Below, piece after piece: positions 46,036 through 57,614 of a stretch of 64,000 nucleotides of DNA. How positions within the stretch are numbered: position 1 is the first letter of the stretch; each line of letters starts with the position of its first letter. The stretch comes from Phyllostachys edulis (lineage: Eukaryota; Streptophyta; Magnoliopsida; Poales; Poaceae). The position numbers and the translations under genes were made by a program. The stretch is taken from assembly GCA_036346405.1 (NCBI GenBank), contig CM070546.1, positions 93,370,955-93,434,954 of the forward strand, read 5' to 3'. A model generated the notes under the pieces. The model did no database searches. It saw nothing but the letters and a program-made list of their open reading frames with translations, and was not told the origin of the DNA.

Positions 46036-46418
46036 AAGGAAAATTCCAAGTTACAGACGGTTTTTAATACAAACCGTCTGTGATAAGATATATATCACAG
46101 ACGGTTTTTAATATGAACCATCTGTGATACTTCACAGACGGTTTTCAACACGAACCGTCTGTGATGAGCACGGGAATTCACAGACGATTAGTGTTGAAAA
46201 CGTCGTGAAGTATCACAGACGCTTACAACAAGAACCGTCGTGATACTTAGTAGTATCGATTCTTGTTGAGCGATGCGTGATACTTCACGAGCGGTTTTAG
46301 CGCAGCAAGAATACGCAGCGGTCGCTAAACCAAAACCGTCTGTGATTGTATTTAATACAGACGGTTTTGGTCAACCATCTGTGATGAGGCGTCCAGTATT
46401 AGCCTTTTTGTAGTAGTG
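46036..46418 (-). mobile_element. CACTA-type element, right end
   Basis: It ends in TTTTTGTAGTAGTG, the inverse of a CACTAC terminus. It is packed with about ten ACAGACGG / CCGTCTGT subterminal motifs in both orientations, typical transposase-binding arrays. The motifs differ from those at the left end (43912), and no 3-bp duplication links the two, so they probably belong to different elements. Confidence 0.7.
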
Positions 46419-46420
46419 TG

Positions 46421-47566
46421 TCGTCAGTTGGTCTCAAGCAATGATGACGTATAATCCTTAGGCCTGAGATCATCATGGTTTTCTACATGTGTAATAGTAC
46501 ACTTAGGGGTTATCAAATGCTACTCTATAACTGGGTAGTTATAAATGTAGCTTTCGGGTATGCTATGAAACGTACGGAGGGATTGGACTAGTCAGATATG
46601 GGATTTGGCCCTCTTAGCATAACATAAGAGATATATTTGGGCCCCTCGATGTGCTCGGATAAAGAAGTGTATGGTCGTGCCACAAATGGTCGAAGAGTCA
46701 ACCACACGAAGTTATTCATCACTAGATCGAGAAAAATTGAATAGTCGATGGATGACATATATCTTACTTAGAGTTCGATCAGAGATCACGAGGCAAAAGG
46801 AGAATACGCAAGCAGACTGTTTAGTTCGACCAGGTACGAACTAGTCGTATAGAGATACGGACTGGTTGTGAGCTAGTCATACATGATCACAAACTGGTGG
46901 TACCGTGTTACGAACTTGTCGTGTCCAGATGAGAACTGGTCGTAAGTGACAAGAACCTAGTCACATATCATATTGCATAAAGTTCGTCTGATATGATTTT
47001 TTATGTGTATTCGGGAGTCGCTATATCCTACTAGGACTAGTGGATCGGAAAGGAGTTTCCGAACCACAACTGATTACGCATAAATCTACATGGTCACACA
47101 TTTAATGGGTTGGAACAAACTAGTTCGGATTGGATCTATTAGGGGCTCTTTATTGGGGGGCTTTGGGATAAGTTGCACTAACCACCGAAACCCTAGCGGC
47201 CATCTCTCCGAAAGTCCTGCCATGCGTGCTGGTGCTAGCACACCGACGTACGACGTTTCACCCCTAGACGTGTGGATACTATGGAGGCGTTGCTGCTGCG
47301 CTGATCGAGGATGATCTGCGACATATGTAGGAAACACGAGAGGCTATTGGAGAAGACAATCGGTGGCCAAGGATGTTGTACGATCGACTACTTCCACTAT
47401 ATCGATGCGCGCGAAGTTAGACCGGGTTACTCCAACTCTTTTATTTTCTTCCGTCGCATTACGTGTCTGGTAGTAACGATCTATGGTTTCTTGCTCGTAT
47501 GACTTCCTAGTTTACCGCGGTAGAATTTTTAATTGCACACTAATGTAGCCTACCCGTATCCTAACA
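46421..47566 (+). mobile_element. probable LTR of a plus-strand retrotransposon
   Basis: The right edge reads GTATCCTAACA, and 13 bases later TGCTATCACAGA (47579-47590) resembles the tRNA-iMet primer-binding site (about 9 of 12 bases). The region has the look of a long grass LTR with a transcribed part around 47150-47300. No internal genes follow. The left edge is uncertain; TGTCGTC next to the CACTA end is the best choice. Confidence 0.45.
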
Positions 47567-47590
47567 GGAACACCAAAGTGCTATCACAGA

Positions 47591-47959
47591 CTAGACACCT
47601 AGTACACGTCAATATTTACTTTTGCTATCTAATTGGATTATACAATCGGGGATATTTATGCATGCGGAATAATTAAACATATATCGTGTCGATGATATAG
47701 GCTATTTAAGTCAGATGACACTAGGTTAACCTGTCAATGACACAACGTGCAGTGATCACTCACTCAGATACATAGCTCCTGCATGCACCTGGATCCCCAG
47801 GTTAACTTGTCGATGATACAGTATATAGCGATCACTCAATAAGACGGTTTCCACAAGAAATGACAGATCTCAACTCGATCCCAGGTTTAACCAAAGAGTG
47901 AGCATTAAAGGGGGCGATGGATGGAGATTAGGCAGATGATTAATCAGGTGGGGGCAAGC
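47591..47959. other. short non-coding stretch
   Basis: No gene. AGGTTAAC(C/T)TGTC(A/G)ATGA...CAGTGATCACTCA-like sequence occurs twice (about 47723 and 47801) in diverged form. Confidence 0.4.
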
Positions 47960-47962
47960 TAA

Positions 47963-48170
47963 GAGCATGTATAATAGTGTGATGTCAGACACAGACATGT
48001 CATGTAGGACATTAGATGACGTAGATGAAAGAGAGAGCATAGAGAATTGGACTATCTCTCATGCAGTAGTCGACTGTAACACGAGAAACAAGACACATTA
48101 TACATAAAGGAGTTGTCTATAAAGACTTGTAAAAAGTAGACAGTAGTTATCTATACCATTATATATACCC
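47963..48170. mobile_element. Tourist/PIF-Harbinger-type MITE (208 bp)
   Basis: Ends GAGCATGTATAATAGT and (inverted) GGGTATATATAATGGT match at 12 of 16 positions. A taa duplication is present on both sides (47960-47962, 48171-48173). Length and target are typical of Tourist MITEs. Confidence 0.75.
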
Positions 48171-48173
48171 TAA

Positions 48174-48830
48174 CAAGCCTGGTGCTGCACCAGTGTTGGT
48201 GGCTAGCGTCTGTCCGTAAGCAAAGGCAGGCGGATGGATGATGCAGCTAACTATGCAAGGTGGGGTATTTGGACGCGGAGAGGCCGCACAGCGGGATCGC
48301 CAGTTCGCCACCCCCTCACGGCAGGATTGGAATGGAGGGAGAGGTTGCACCAGAACCTGAAAGCTACTTGCCTTATTACTTTACCTTTGTCCTCTGCATG
48401 CCTGCCTGCACATTCTTTCCAATTTGATTATTTAATTAGCTAAACTATTAATTCGCACGCACGGTATTTAATTAGCTAATAATGTTTTGGCAGCAAAGTT
48501 GTATCTGAATTGCTGCTAACCACACAACATCATAGACTGGTTTTCACGGTATATTGTATTGTACATTTGTACCTTTGTAGTGTAATGCATGCGTGAATGA
48601 TTATAGAGAGTTCAGAAAGTTGAATGACTCTAGAAAATAGAAACGATAATGATTCTTTGCTCCTGGTCGCACGTTAGGTGCCGGTGAATCTCGCATCTTG
48701 CAGCGACAAGGAGGTTCAACTCAGGTAGTGCTGAGCCCAATATGCTTGATCGGTGCTAGCCGATTTAAGTTTTCTTGTGTTCAAGCTAGTGCGGTGTCAA
48801 GCTTGAAGCTGCAGCAACAAGGAGTCTTAG
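48174..48830. other. intergenic DNA
   Basis: No gene. It is a mixed-composition stretch leading into the minisatellite; short frames have no recognisable motifs. Confidence 0.45.
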
Positions 48831-49500
48831 ATTCATTAGTTGTTCGAGTTGCTCTCTCATCATTTAATTATGTGAGTTGCTCCTCGGTTTTGAATGAGTT
48901 ACTACCCGATTTTTCATTGAAGTGGCTCCTAGTAGTCCCTGATGAGTTGCTATCCGAATTTGTATTGAAGTTGCTACCCAGTTTTCTTGTGAGTTGCTAG
49001 CCGACTTGAGTTTTTATGTGAGTTGCTAGCTGATTTTTCATCGAAGTTGCTACAAGATTTGAGTTTTCCTGTGAATTGCTACTCTATTTTCAATAAAATT
49101 GCTCCCTAGTTTTCCTATGAGTTGCTAGCCAATTTTTATTGATGTTGCAACCTAGTTGTCCTGTGAGTCACTACCCGATTTTGAGTTTTCTCATGAGTTG
49201 CTAGCCAAATTCCATTGAAGTTTCTATCTGTTTTCCTGTGAGTTGCTACCTGATTTGAGTTTGCATGTGAGTTGCTACTCTATTTTCATCCGAGTTGCTA
49301 CCTAGTTTTCCTGTGAGTTGTTAACCAATTTCCATTGGAGTTGCTACCTAGTTTTCACGCGAGTGGCTAATCGGCTTTGAGTTTTCCTGTGAGATGCTAC
49401 TTTTTATTTGAAGTTAATTTGCTTCCTAGTTTCCCTGTGAGTTGTTACCGAATTTTGCGTGAGTTACTTTGCTGATTTTCCTTGAAGTTGCTCCCTAAAT
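48831..49500. repeat. degenerate minisatellite built on GAGTTGCTA(C/G)C
   Basis: About 25 diverged copies of a 20-25-bp half unit (TGTGAGTTGCTA(C/G)C then NATTTTC, alternating with GAAGTTGCTACCTAGTTTTC) form a higher-order period of roughly 45 bp. Part of it reads open on the + strand (48698-49000) as a Leu-rich repeat of ELLP.F type, which reflects the repeat and is not good evidence for a protein. Confidence 0.85.
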
Positions 49501-51114
49501 CAGAGCCGGATTGGGGTAGCGACATGCGGGGCAGAGAGTGTAACCCTAGCTACACATGTGCGTATAGAGAGAGGGGGCACGAAGAGGGAAGGGAACTTTC
49601 TGGGGGAGGCTTCAGGCCTCACAGAGAGGCTCTCCCCATATCCTCGCACTGTTGAGATGGACGGAGATGCCGGGGGCCCTCGCTGAGCCCCCTCCCCCCC
49701 AGATTTTTTTTCTTTAGGAGTTGGTGGGTTCTCGGCTGGACAAGAAGCGGTTTGGTGGTAGAAATAAACAAAAATAAAATGAAGTTAACCAGAAAACATC
49801 AGAACAATCTAGTCCAGTTTGTTGCTGAAAAAACCGAGGGGGCATGATTTCTCTTTATTAACTAGGCTTTACGAACCCTCTCTAGAACCTTTGTCAATAC
49901 AGTCTTTTAATTGTTAGGCATAATGTTTGTCGTAAATATATTTTACAATATTTTGATGGAATCATTGGTACTATATATTCTATACTGATAAATATTTTTA
50001 TGGAATCATTGGTACTATATATTCTGTACTGATACTAGAAGGAAAAGGATTATGCAAAATTTAATTTTGAAAAAAAAAGAACTAGTAAATACCATCAATC
50101 TACATGGTTTCCCTTGTTTTTGAACTGGTAATTTTTAGAGAGAGAAAAATCTGCAATTCAGTAACCGGAGTTCCTTCCTTAATCTTATGTTGAAGATCAT
50201 GGACAAAAATGCTAGAAAAAAAATTGTAATTTCAAGTTGCCAATGCCCAATGGACATATGTGTAGCATGATGTCACCGAGTCTATGTTATGAGTATTATG
50301 CATCGGCGTTGAACTGCAGGTTTCAAGATACGCGCAAAGAGCTAGCTGAGGCCTAAAAGTACATGTTGTTGTGGCGTAGTTTTCGTCACCTCATCTGTAT
50401 GGCCTTTTGGCTATGCTTTCTATGCGGTTTAATTGAGGCTCATTTACGACGTGTATTTATTTATGGTCTAATCGTACGTGATCGCGCGTGACATGGACGG
50501 CTACGGACGTTGTGAAGTCAAGTGTATGCATGAAGTGGGCCATATACATAAATCCGTGTGCAGGACATGCAAGGAATTTATGAGGTCCGCAGGTAGGCAG
50601 GAATTAATCTATCTATTATGGATGTGTATAAGTAAAAACCACCTAAATGTTACAAATGCACGGAAACCATGTATCTGAAGTTTTCAAAACATTAAAAAAA
50701 AACATATGCAGGGGAAGGGATGTTATTTAACCATACAAAATTTTAGGTTGCCTTTTTCATATTTTGCAAATGAGGTTTAGTTTGATCCCCACATTTTGCA
50801 TGGCTAAAGAACATCATGTCCCCTGCATATGGTATTGTTTTTGGAATTTTAAAACTTTAAAGGCATAGTTTTCACAGGCTTGCAATTTTTAGGTGATTTT
50901 CACCCTATATGTCCCCTCTATTATATAACAAAAGTGATGATAGGTGATTTACAGCTGCTAAGAAAAAATATGCAAGAAATTCTCAAAAAAACAAAACATC
51001 TGGTCCTTAATCTAGTGAAACCCTTTTTAAAGATGACTATAGCAGCCATTGGATGTTATTAACAAAAGAAAAAGATATCCTAAAAATTCCTCAAAAAAGC
51101 AAAGCATCCAGCTC
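49501..51114. other. intergenic DNA with one local duplication
   Basis: No gene. The sequence ATGGAATCATTGGTACTATA plus 15 bases occurs at 49956-49990 and again at 50000-50034 with one difference. A C-run follows AGCCC near 49690. Remaining frames are short and unsupported. Confidence 0.5.
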
Positions 51115-51117
51115 TTA

Positions 51118-51606
51118 GAGCATCTCCAATTAATGCTTAATACCCATAAGGTCATTAAGGTACGGTCCACATTGCTTGTTGCAAATGCCACAATGCTTAG
51201 TGCTAGATGTGGTATTAAGCTGGCCCCACGCTTCCCTAAAAAGATATCAAAAATCCACTTCTCCACCAACCGCCCCTCTCTCCACTTCTCCAAACTCTTG
51301 CTCGACCCCCTCCCTCTCGCTGCCCCTCTTCCCAACCACACTCCCACCACTCCTTCTCCACCACCTGCCTTCGCCGCTCCCTCCCTGCTGCACTTGCCCT
51401 TCCCCGACGTTGTCCCCACGCCCTTTCCATTAGTGGCAACAACAATCACCGGTGAGAAGAGAGAGAGCACTATTTTTTTATTGCTTATGACTAAGGCTGA
51501 CTTAAAGCTATGACCGACTTACGATTTTGGCCACAATGCTTATAGTCAGTCGTAAGGTTGCCACGTATACCTTATGGCCTACTTTTTGGCAACATTGTAG
51601 ATGGCC
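51118..51606. mobile_element. Harbinger-type non-autonomous element (489 bp)
   Basis: Ends GAGCATCTCCAATTAATG and (inverted) GGCCATCTACAATGTTG are imperfect inverted repeats. A tta duplication flanks it (51115-51117, 51607-51609). The middle (51258-51430) is C/T-rich and open on the + strand, unlike the rest, so it may include captured DNA. No transposase. Confidence 0.7.
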
Positions 51607-51722
51607 TTAGTCTGGTGGACATTAATCAAAATTGAACTACAACGACCATTTGATATTAGTACTTAGAGGTATATATTACTTTTAATTTAAAAACTAAAAA
51701 AGAGGACAGTGCTTGGAAGAAA

Positions 51723-52712
51723 CTATTGGCCATCTCCTCGTGCATGAGACGTACATGTTGATGCCCTCTATGGCCATCTGACATAACCGGGTGAAGAAGA
51801 AAAGAGGAGGAAGAACGTAGGAGAGGACAAAGATTCGGCATGACTACAGGGGTAGAAAATGACATTTCACGTAGCCTAAAATAAGGAAAATGATTAAAAA
51901 AATCTAAATTGGAGCATATATATAGTGGCAAATCCTGAATTACATTCTATGCAATGGCAAATCTTGAAACACCATAGAATGGAGCGGCATATTCTTAATT
52001 GTCCCAAGAAAATACCGGCCATCTCCTCTCACACGTACAAGTGCCTAGTTGAAATCCCATCCTAAGCTGGAACTGGCTACCCGATCAGCCAGATTCCAAA
52101 TTCTCAGATCGGCTCCAATCTCGCATACATTACCAGTAGGAATCGCTTCAAGCTCTAGGGCGAAGCCAATTTCCCTCAGCTGGAAACTCTCTAGATGGCT
52201 TCTTAGCGCTTAGCTATAATCTCCTTCTGCGCCACTAGCGCTACTACTCCCCTCGCGCAAGAGACGTAGTCTACATGTTGATGCCCCAAGATTTGCCATT
52301 TCGTAGAATGTAATCCTGAATTACATTCTACGTAATGGCAAATCCTGAAAGACCATAGAATGGAGTGGTGTATTCTTAATTGTCCTAAGAAAATACAAAT
52401 CATCTCCTTGTGCATGAGACATAGTCTACATGTTGATTTCCTCAATGGCCATCCGGCATAGCCGGGTGAAGAAGAAAAGAGGAGGAAGAATGCAGGAGAG
52501 GAGCACAAAGATTCAACATGATTGCAGGGGCAAAAATGACATATTCACGTAGCCTAAAATAGGGAAAATGAGGAAAAAAAAGAAAGCATGAATTAGAGCA
52601 TCTATATAGTGGCAAATCCTGAATTATATTATACATAATGGCAAATCCTGAAAGACAATAGAATGGAGCAACGTATTCTTAATTGTCCTAAGAAAATATC
52701 GGCCATCTCCTT
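51723..52712. repeat. dispersed direct repeats, about 300-bp unit
   Basis: A full copy at about 51723-52015 and another at about 52396-52712 share CATCTCCT(C/T)GTGCATGAGAC, GCC(A/G)GGTGAAGAAGAAAAGA and ATAGAATGGAGC. A third, partial copy at about 52309-52395 matches only the right-hand 90 bases. This is local duplication of an unidentified repeat; frames on the - strand are parallel artefacts of it. Confidence 0.8.
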
Positions 52713-52723
52713 GCGCATGAAAC

Positions 52724-52961
52724 GTATAGTCTACATGCTGACACATGCTACATAGAGATGCACGTTCATGATTTGCTTTGAGATTTGGCCTAGAGGCTCA
52801 TGATGTCATTGTATGTAAGGACACACCTGACGACAAGACGAGACGTATAATCTACATGCTGATGTATGCTACATAGAGATGCATGTTCATGATTTGCTTT
52901 GAGGTTTGGCCTAGAGGCTCATGAAGTCATTGTAAGGACACACCTAACGACAAGACGAGAC
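52724..52961. repeat. two-copy tandem duplication, about 120 bp
   Basis: 52724-52844 and 52845-52961 are near-identical (shared CTACATAGAGATGCA, TTGGCCTAGAGGCTCATGA, CGACAAGACGAGAC). The second lacks a few bases of the first. Recent slippage or unequal crossing-over is likely. Confidence 0.92.
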
Positions 52962-53929
52962 GAGCCTGTCATCGATTTGTATGAGCTCTTTGATCAACCT
53001 AGAAGCAGGAAATACCATTCAAGAGAGTGGAGTCCATGAAATATCACTCTTAGGCTTTGTTTAGAAACCTCGATCCTGGCGGGATCCCCGCTGAAACCTT
53101 GGGCTGAAGTCCCATGGGGAAACTTTCCTCGGGTCAGCTAGAAGGGCCATTTGGGAGTCCACGACGACGGAGATTTTCAGCCCATTCCATGCGATATCCA
53201 TGGGGAAAAGATAATCCCCTCAGCCATCCGGGATTTGTTCTCCCTACCGCATCGCCTGACGCTGCAAGGCCGTGACCTCTCTCCTTCGTCGTCCACTCGC
53301 TAGTCGGGACTACACCTCCTCCCACTCTGGTGCCGTCTCTTCCTCGGTTAGCTCCATCTCTTCCTCCTCCCAGCCCCTCATTCTCCTAATCTGTTCGTCC
53401 ATGTAGCGAGACTGCCTAATCCCTCATCTCTTCTTGTTCTCATGGATCGGGTGCTCCTAGGTCTTTTTGAGGAAGTAGAGGAGGGAATTTTTGTTCCGCC
53501 GAAGCATCAAAGGTTCCTTTGCCGCTGAAGCATCAGTTGGTCAGCTCAGGGTATGTCCTCCTCTCGATCTGCTGCTTAGGGTTTTGTTGCTCCTCGCCAA
53601 GCTGCGGTTTCATTTTTTACTCCTTTTAATTTCTCATGCTAGCAAGGGACAACTGGTTCATATTATCCTATGTCTCCTCCTCACATAGATCTGCTGCTTA
53701 GGTCCTTTTTTTTTTGTTCTATCAAGAGATTCCTAAACTTTATGATTTATATGAGCAAAGAACTATACTTTGAATCAAGGGGGACTTCTTTTCTTGTAAT
53801 CATTCAGACGATTCATAGTTTTGGAAAGGTCTCCAAAAAGTCAAACAATGGTTTAAATGTGGTGCTATTCATAAGGCTAGCAATGTAGAAAATACCAAAT
53901 TTTGACACGGCACAGCCTTGCATGAAACA
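52962..53929. other. unassigned sequence left of the gypsy element
   Basis: No clear gene. TAGGCTTTGTTTAGAAACC at 53047-53066 resembles the ends of grass DNA-transposon families, but no matching inverted end was found. CATAGATCTGCTGCTTAGG-like sequence occurs twice (about 53562 and 53684). The adjoining gypsy LTR starts part-way through, so a deletion or rearrangement lies near 53.93 kb. Confidence 0.4.
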
Positions 53930-55898
53930 CAATATACGAAAGCACCACCGCAAGAATCTTGACTGGCGAAACCTCGCTGCCACATCGAAGCCACTTGGGC
54001 GCCACCTCACACCAGGCCGACGTGGTCGCAGTTCTTTATCACGCACGCTGCGCGTGGCAAGATAAAGGTCATGGACCCACCTGTCAGGCCGCTCAAGGAT
54101 TTTTCAGAATTAAAAATAAATCCGGAAATTCCGAAAACCCAATTCTTTTGTCATTTTATGTAAATTCAAACTTCCTAAGGCCATAACTTCCTCATTCGAA
54201 CTCCGATTCGAGTGATTCAAATTTCTAAATTCATCTAAATTCCTTGTCTTCCTACTAGTATTTATTTAGTATTTATTTGGATTTTATTTGGAGTTATTTT
54301 ATTTATTTAGCTTTGTTCGCACGTACAGATTCTGGTGTTTCGGATGAATTCGTGGACCCGACGACTGAAGCATATCTACTCTTCAACGAAGGCAAGTCGT
54401 AGACCTTTGATCATATTAAACCCAATTTATAAAAGCAGATTGTTTGATATAAACATGCATTGCTAATTTTATAATAAATGGTTTCGAGATTAGTTAATTA
54501 CCTAATTGCCATTATACCTCCTTGATAAATTGTAATGACATGTATACTTGAATGACATAACTCCTTGGACACCTTAGGATGGTTAATTATTTCGTTGGAC
54601 ATTATTGTCATACCAACATGGGTACCGTATTATGCTTAGCCAATGCTTTAGTTATATGGTAGATTCATGATCACATACTCAAAGAATGATTGAATTTGAC
54701 TAAAAGAAATATGGAACTGTGGCAGAGCCACTTTTGATAAAAGATGTTGTGCCATGACTAGGGTGGTCATTTGGCGGAGTTGAACCCAAATGATTTATAC
54801 TCGGGCGAGTGATCGTGCAGTAAAGGGGATGATTTTAGGATGAGGTTGCCTCGCCTGAGTAACCACTAAGGACTTAACTTTGTGCGCCATTGATCTGGGC
54901 CATACCGTGCAACCACAAATTCATTTATAGGGTGGACCTAGCCGATTAATTAGCAATATTTTGAGTCGGTTCTATTTTGGATGTTGAATTGGCGCAAGAG
55001 GGGGCTAGATCGAGGCGAAACCTTAGCGAGCAGAACCAAGTCAAAATAGAGCTTTGTAAAAGCCTTGTCACGTGCTCTAGACTACTTACCCCAGGAAGTG
55101 AGCAGTGGCATAGATATATGCCGAACAAACTAGAGAATTCATGTCTTGTGGGTCAAGCTGTACAACCTCTGCAGAGTGTAAAACTATTCGAATAGCCGTG
55201 TCCCCGATTATGGACAATGCCTGGTGATTTCACATGAGGGGTAGACTTTTATAAAAAAAATGTTGGAATTGGTTCGTCGAATCTAGTAGATGGTTGTGAT
55301 TGATGGTTAGGAAGTGAACAGGGTCTTCACTAGTTGTTTCAAAGAAAATTGATTACATATGTATTAATCTTTTAAATTGTGCTTTACAATCTACTTACTG
55401 TATTTAATGTCAAATATTGCTTTCTGCAAAATAGCCATAATGCTATCCTTGTCAAACCTTTCATGAATATTACTTGCATACATTTCTCTGCGACTTGCTG
55501 AGTACATTCAAAGTACTCACGGCTTTATGCCCTCTGGTTGATCAGTCGCTGAAGAAGAACCAGGAAGCACCGAGTTCTACAAAGAAGACTACTTTGAAGA
55601 CTATGCGAATTAGGTCGCGTCCTCCACTCGATTGCCTGTGGGCATATTGGGTGACCTCCTCTAGATGTTTGGTTTGCGCTGCAAGCTACCTTTTGTTGTT
55701 AAGCCCTGCGTGGCAAGCGTTGTAAGACTTGACCATAAGGTCCTTTTGCTAAATAATATTAATTTGTATGATTCATCTTTAGTTTGGTTATGTGGATATG
55801 ATTACACCAATGTTGCAACTGTGTGAGCTAGCTACTGATCATGGGACTAGTTCAGAATACAGAGAGGGTCCTGAGGTTGCATACTCGGGGTTCCGACA
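53930..55898 (+). mobile_element. 5' LTR of the gypsy element, 5'-truncated
   Basis: It aligns base for base with the 3' LTR from about 62430 to the window end, with scattered differences, mostly transitions. It ends GGTTCCGACA, followed after four bases by the primer-binding site. The first about 1.5 kb of the LTR, present at 60949-62430, is missing. Frames at 54946-55195 and 55474-55725 are part of the LTR, not genes. Confidence 0.85.
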
Positions 55899-55902
55899 GC
55901 GG

Positions 55903-55914
55903 TGGTATCAGAGC
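55903..55914 (+). other. primer-binding site for initiator tRNA-Met
   Basis: TGGTATCAGAGC, a perfect match to the standard plant site, four bases after the end of the 5' LTR. Confidence 0.95.
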
Positions 55915-56435
55915 CATATCGACAGTAGGACGTAACCATAGTTAGCATGGTCGTTTAGTCTAGACTTCAAAAAATTATTTTATAAAACAAACCAACAATT
56001 AACTTGTATAGTATTCTTCTCTCATCTTACTCTATTTCTCCTCATCTTACGCTAATCTCTCCTCATTTCATTCTTAGAGTCTGACTTCTTATCTTTTCTA
56101 AACTTTGTTTTTGAATGTAAAGTGACATTCTCATCTCGATAATCTCTATAGGATCGAGCTTTGTTTGAAGTCGTCCGTCCATATAAGATAGATTAGTAGT
56201 GCTGTTTTTAAGTTACCCTTTTCCATTTTTGTATCGTTTAGTCCGATAGATAGGGTCGTTAGCTTGAGTTTTGTTGCTTCTTGTAGCTTTCCGGCTATTG
56301 TTCGTTGGGTTAAACTGACTTTCCCCTATTAGGATGCCCTGTCTTTCTCCTTTTTCTTGCTCGTCTTTGTGCTTTTCCCTCTTTCCTATTGTGCTTTCTT
56401 CTTCTCGTCTATTAAACCTGAGAAGATTTGTGCAG

Positions 56436-57614
56436 ATGGCCCAGCACCGCGACATCGCAAGCTCAGCTGGCCCTGTGGATCTCAATGCGCCACCACCACC
56501 ACCTCCTCTAGTAGCCACAGTAGATCAGGGTTTGGGTCAGTTCATGGCAGCCCAAACACAGTTGATGAACGCAATGATGCAGAATATGAACCAGATGATG
56601 ACTCAACAGAACCAGAATGTTGCCACTCTACTTGCAATGCTGAACCAGAATAACCAAGCCGCTGCCATGCCGCCGCCGCCACCACCACCAGCTTTCCATC
56701 AGTCAAAATTGGCAGAGTTTATGAGGACCCATCCACCTACCTTCTCCAGCTCCTCCGAGCCTTTGGATGCAGACGACTGGCTGCGCTCTACCGAGAAGAA
56801 GCTCGCCATTACCCGGTGCGACGACTGTGAGAAAGTCCTGTATGTAGCACATCAGCTGGAAGACACTGCTACAGAATGGTGGGAGAACTACTACGCTGCC
56901 CATGCAAATCATCAGAGCATTACTTGGACCGAATTTTTGGAAGCTTTTCGCGAGTCTCATATTCCTAGCGGAAAGGTAGAAATGAAGAAGAATGAGTTTC
57001 ATGAGCTGAAACAAGGGAGTCAGTCAGTGAGTGAATACCTCAATAAGTTCACTCAAATCTCACGCTATGCTCCAGAGGATGTTGCCACCGATGATGCACG
57101 TCAGAAGCGTTTTAAGCGAGGACTCAACCCTAGCTTAAATGTTCAAGTCGTTGGCAACGACTATACAAATTTTCAACAATTAGTAAACAAGGCTATGCTC
57201 ATAGAAGAGTCACGTCACGAACTTGCAGAATCTCCTAAGAGGAAGATGATGCAGCATGGTGCACAACAAGGTCATCCGCAGAGAGCCAGAACGACTGCGC
57301 AACATCCTGCCCGCTTTGCCTCTCCTGCTACATTCAGGGCCCCTACAACAGCCCCTCGCCCAGCTACTCTAAGTTTCCGTAGCCCTGGCAACAACAACAA
57401 CACCAACAACCAGCAGCCAAGAAACAACAATTACGCCGCAGGCATCACTTGTTTCAACTGTCAACAATTGGGACACTATGCTAGCAATTGTCCCCTGAAG
57501 CAAGGTTCATCACCTGTCAGATCCAACTCGGGAGCTACTCCGACCAAAACTCCCATGCCAGGAGCTGGACATGGAGCACCTCAGACTCCAGCTGCACCAG
57601 CCAAGACCCCTTAG
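56436..57614 (+). CDS. gypsy gag protein
   Basis: Structural capsid-nucleocapsid protein of the retrotransposon. The ATG at 56436 (MAQHRDIASSAGPVDLNAP) is preferred over the in-frame ATG at 56334, whose first 34 codons are unlike gag. About 392 residues. Seen: Pro-rich patch, Gln/Met/Asn-rich stretch, the retrotransposon gag domain (DWLRSTEKKL, TATEWWENYY, EFHELKQGSQSVSEYLNKF), and a CCHC zinc knuckle (CFNCQQLGHYASNC, about 57448-57489). The frame is unbroken until TAG at 57612; related elements normally continue from here into protease, so this stop has probably cut gag-pol in two. Could still be translated. Confidence 0.85.
   Translation: MAQHRDIASSAGPVDLNAPPPPPPLVATVDQGLGQFMAAQTQLMNAMMQNMNQMMTQQNQNVATLLAMLNQNNQAAAMPPPPPPPAFHQSKLAEFMRTHPPTFSSSSEPLDADDWLRSTEKKLAITRCDDCEKVLYVAHQLEDTATEWWENYYAAHANHQSITWTEFLEAFRESHIPSGKVEMKKNEFHELKQGSQSVSEYLNKFTQISRYAPEDVATDDARQKRFKRGLNPSLNVQVVGNDYTNFQQLVNKAMLIEESRHELAESPKRKMMQHGAQQGHPQRARTTAQHPARFASPATFRAPTTAPRPATLSFRSPGNNNNTNNQQPRNNNYAAGITCFNCQQLGHYASNCPLKQGSSPVRSNSGATPTKTPMPGAGHGAPQTPAAPAKTP

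Noticed and set aside
43912..46418. A single 2.5-kb CACTA element
   Set aside because: No matching 3-bp duplication and different subterminal motifs at the two ends; annotated as two separate ends.
48698..49000. Leu-rich 100-residue protein
   Set aside because: It tracks the minisatellite unit and breaks as soon as the units drift; no start context or splice sites support it.
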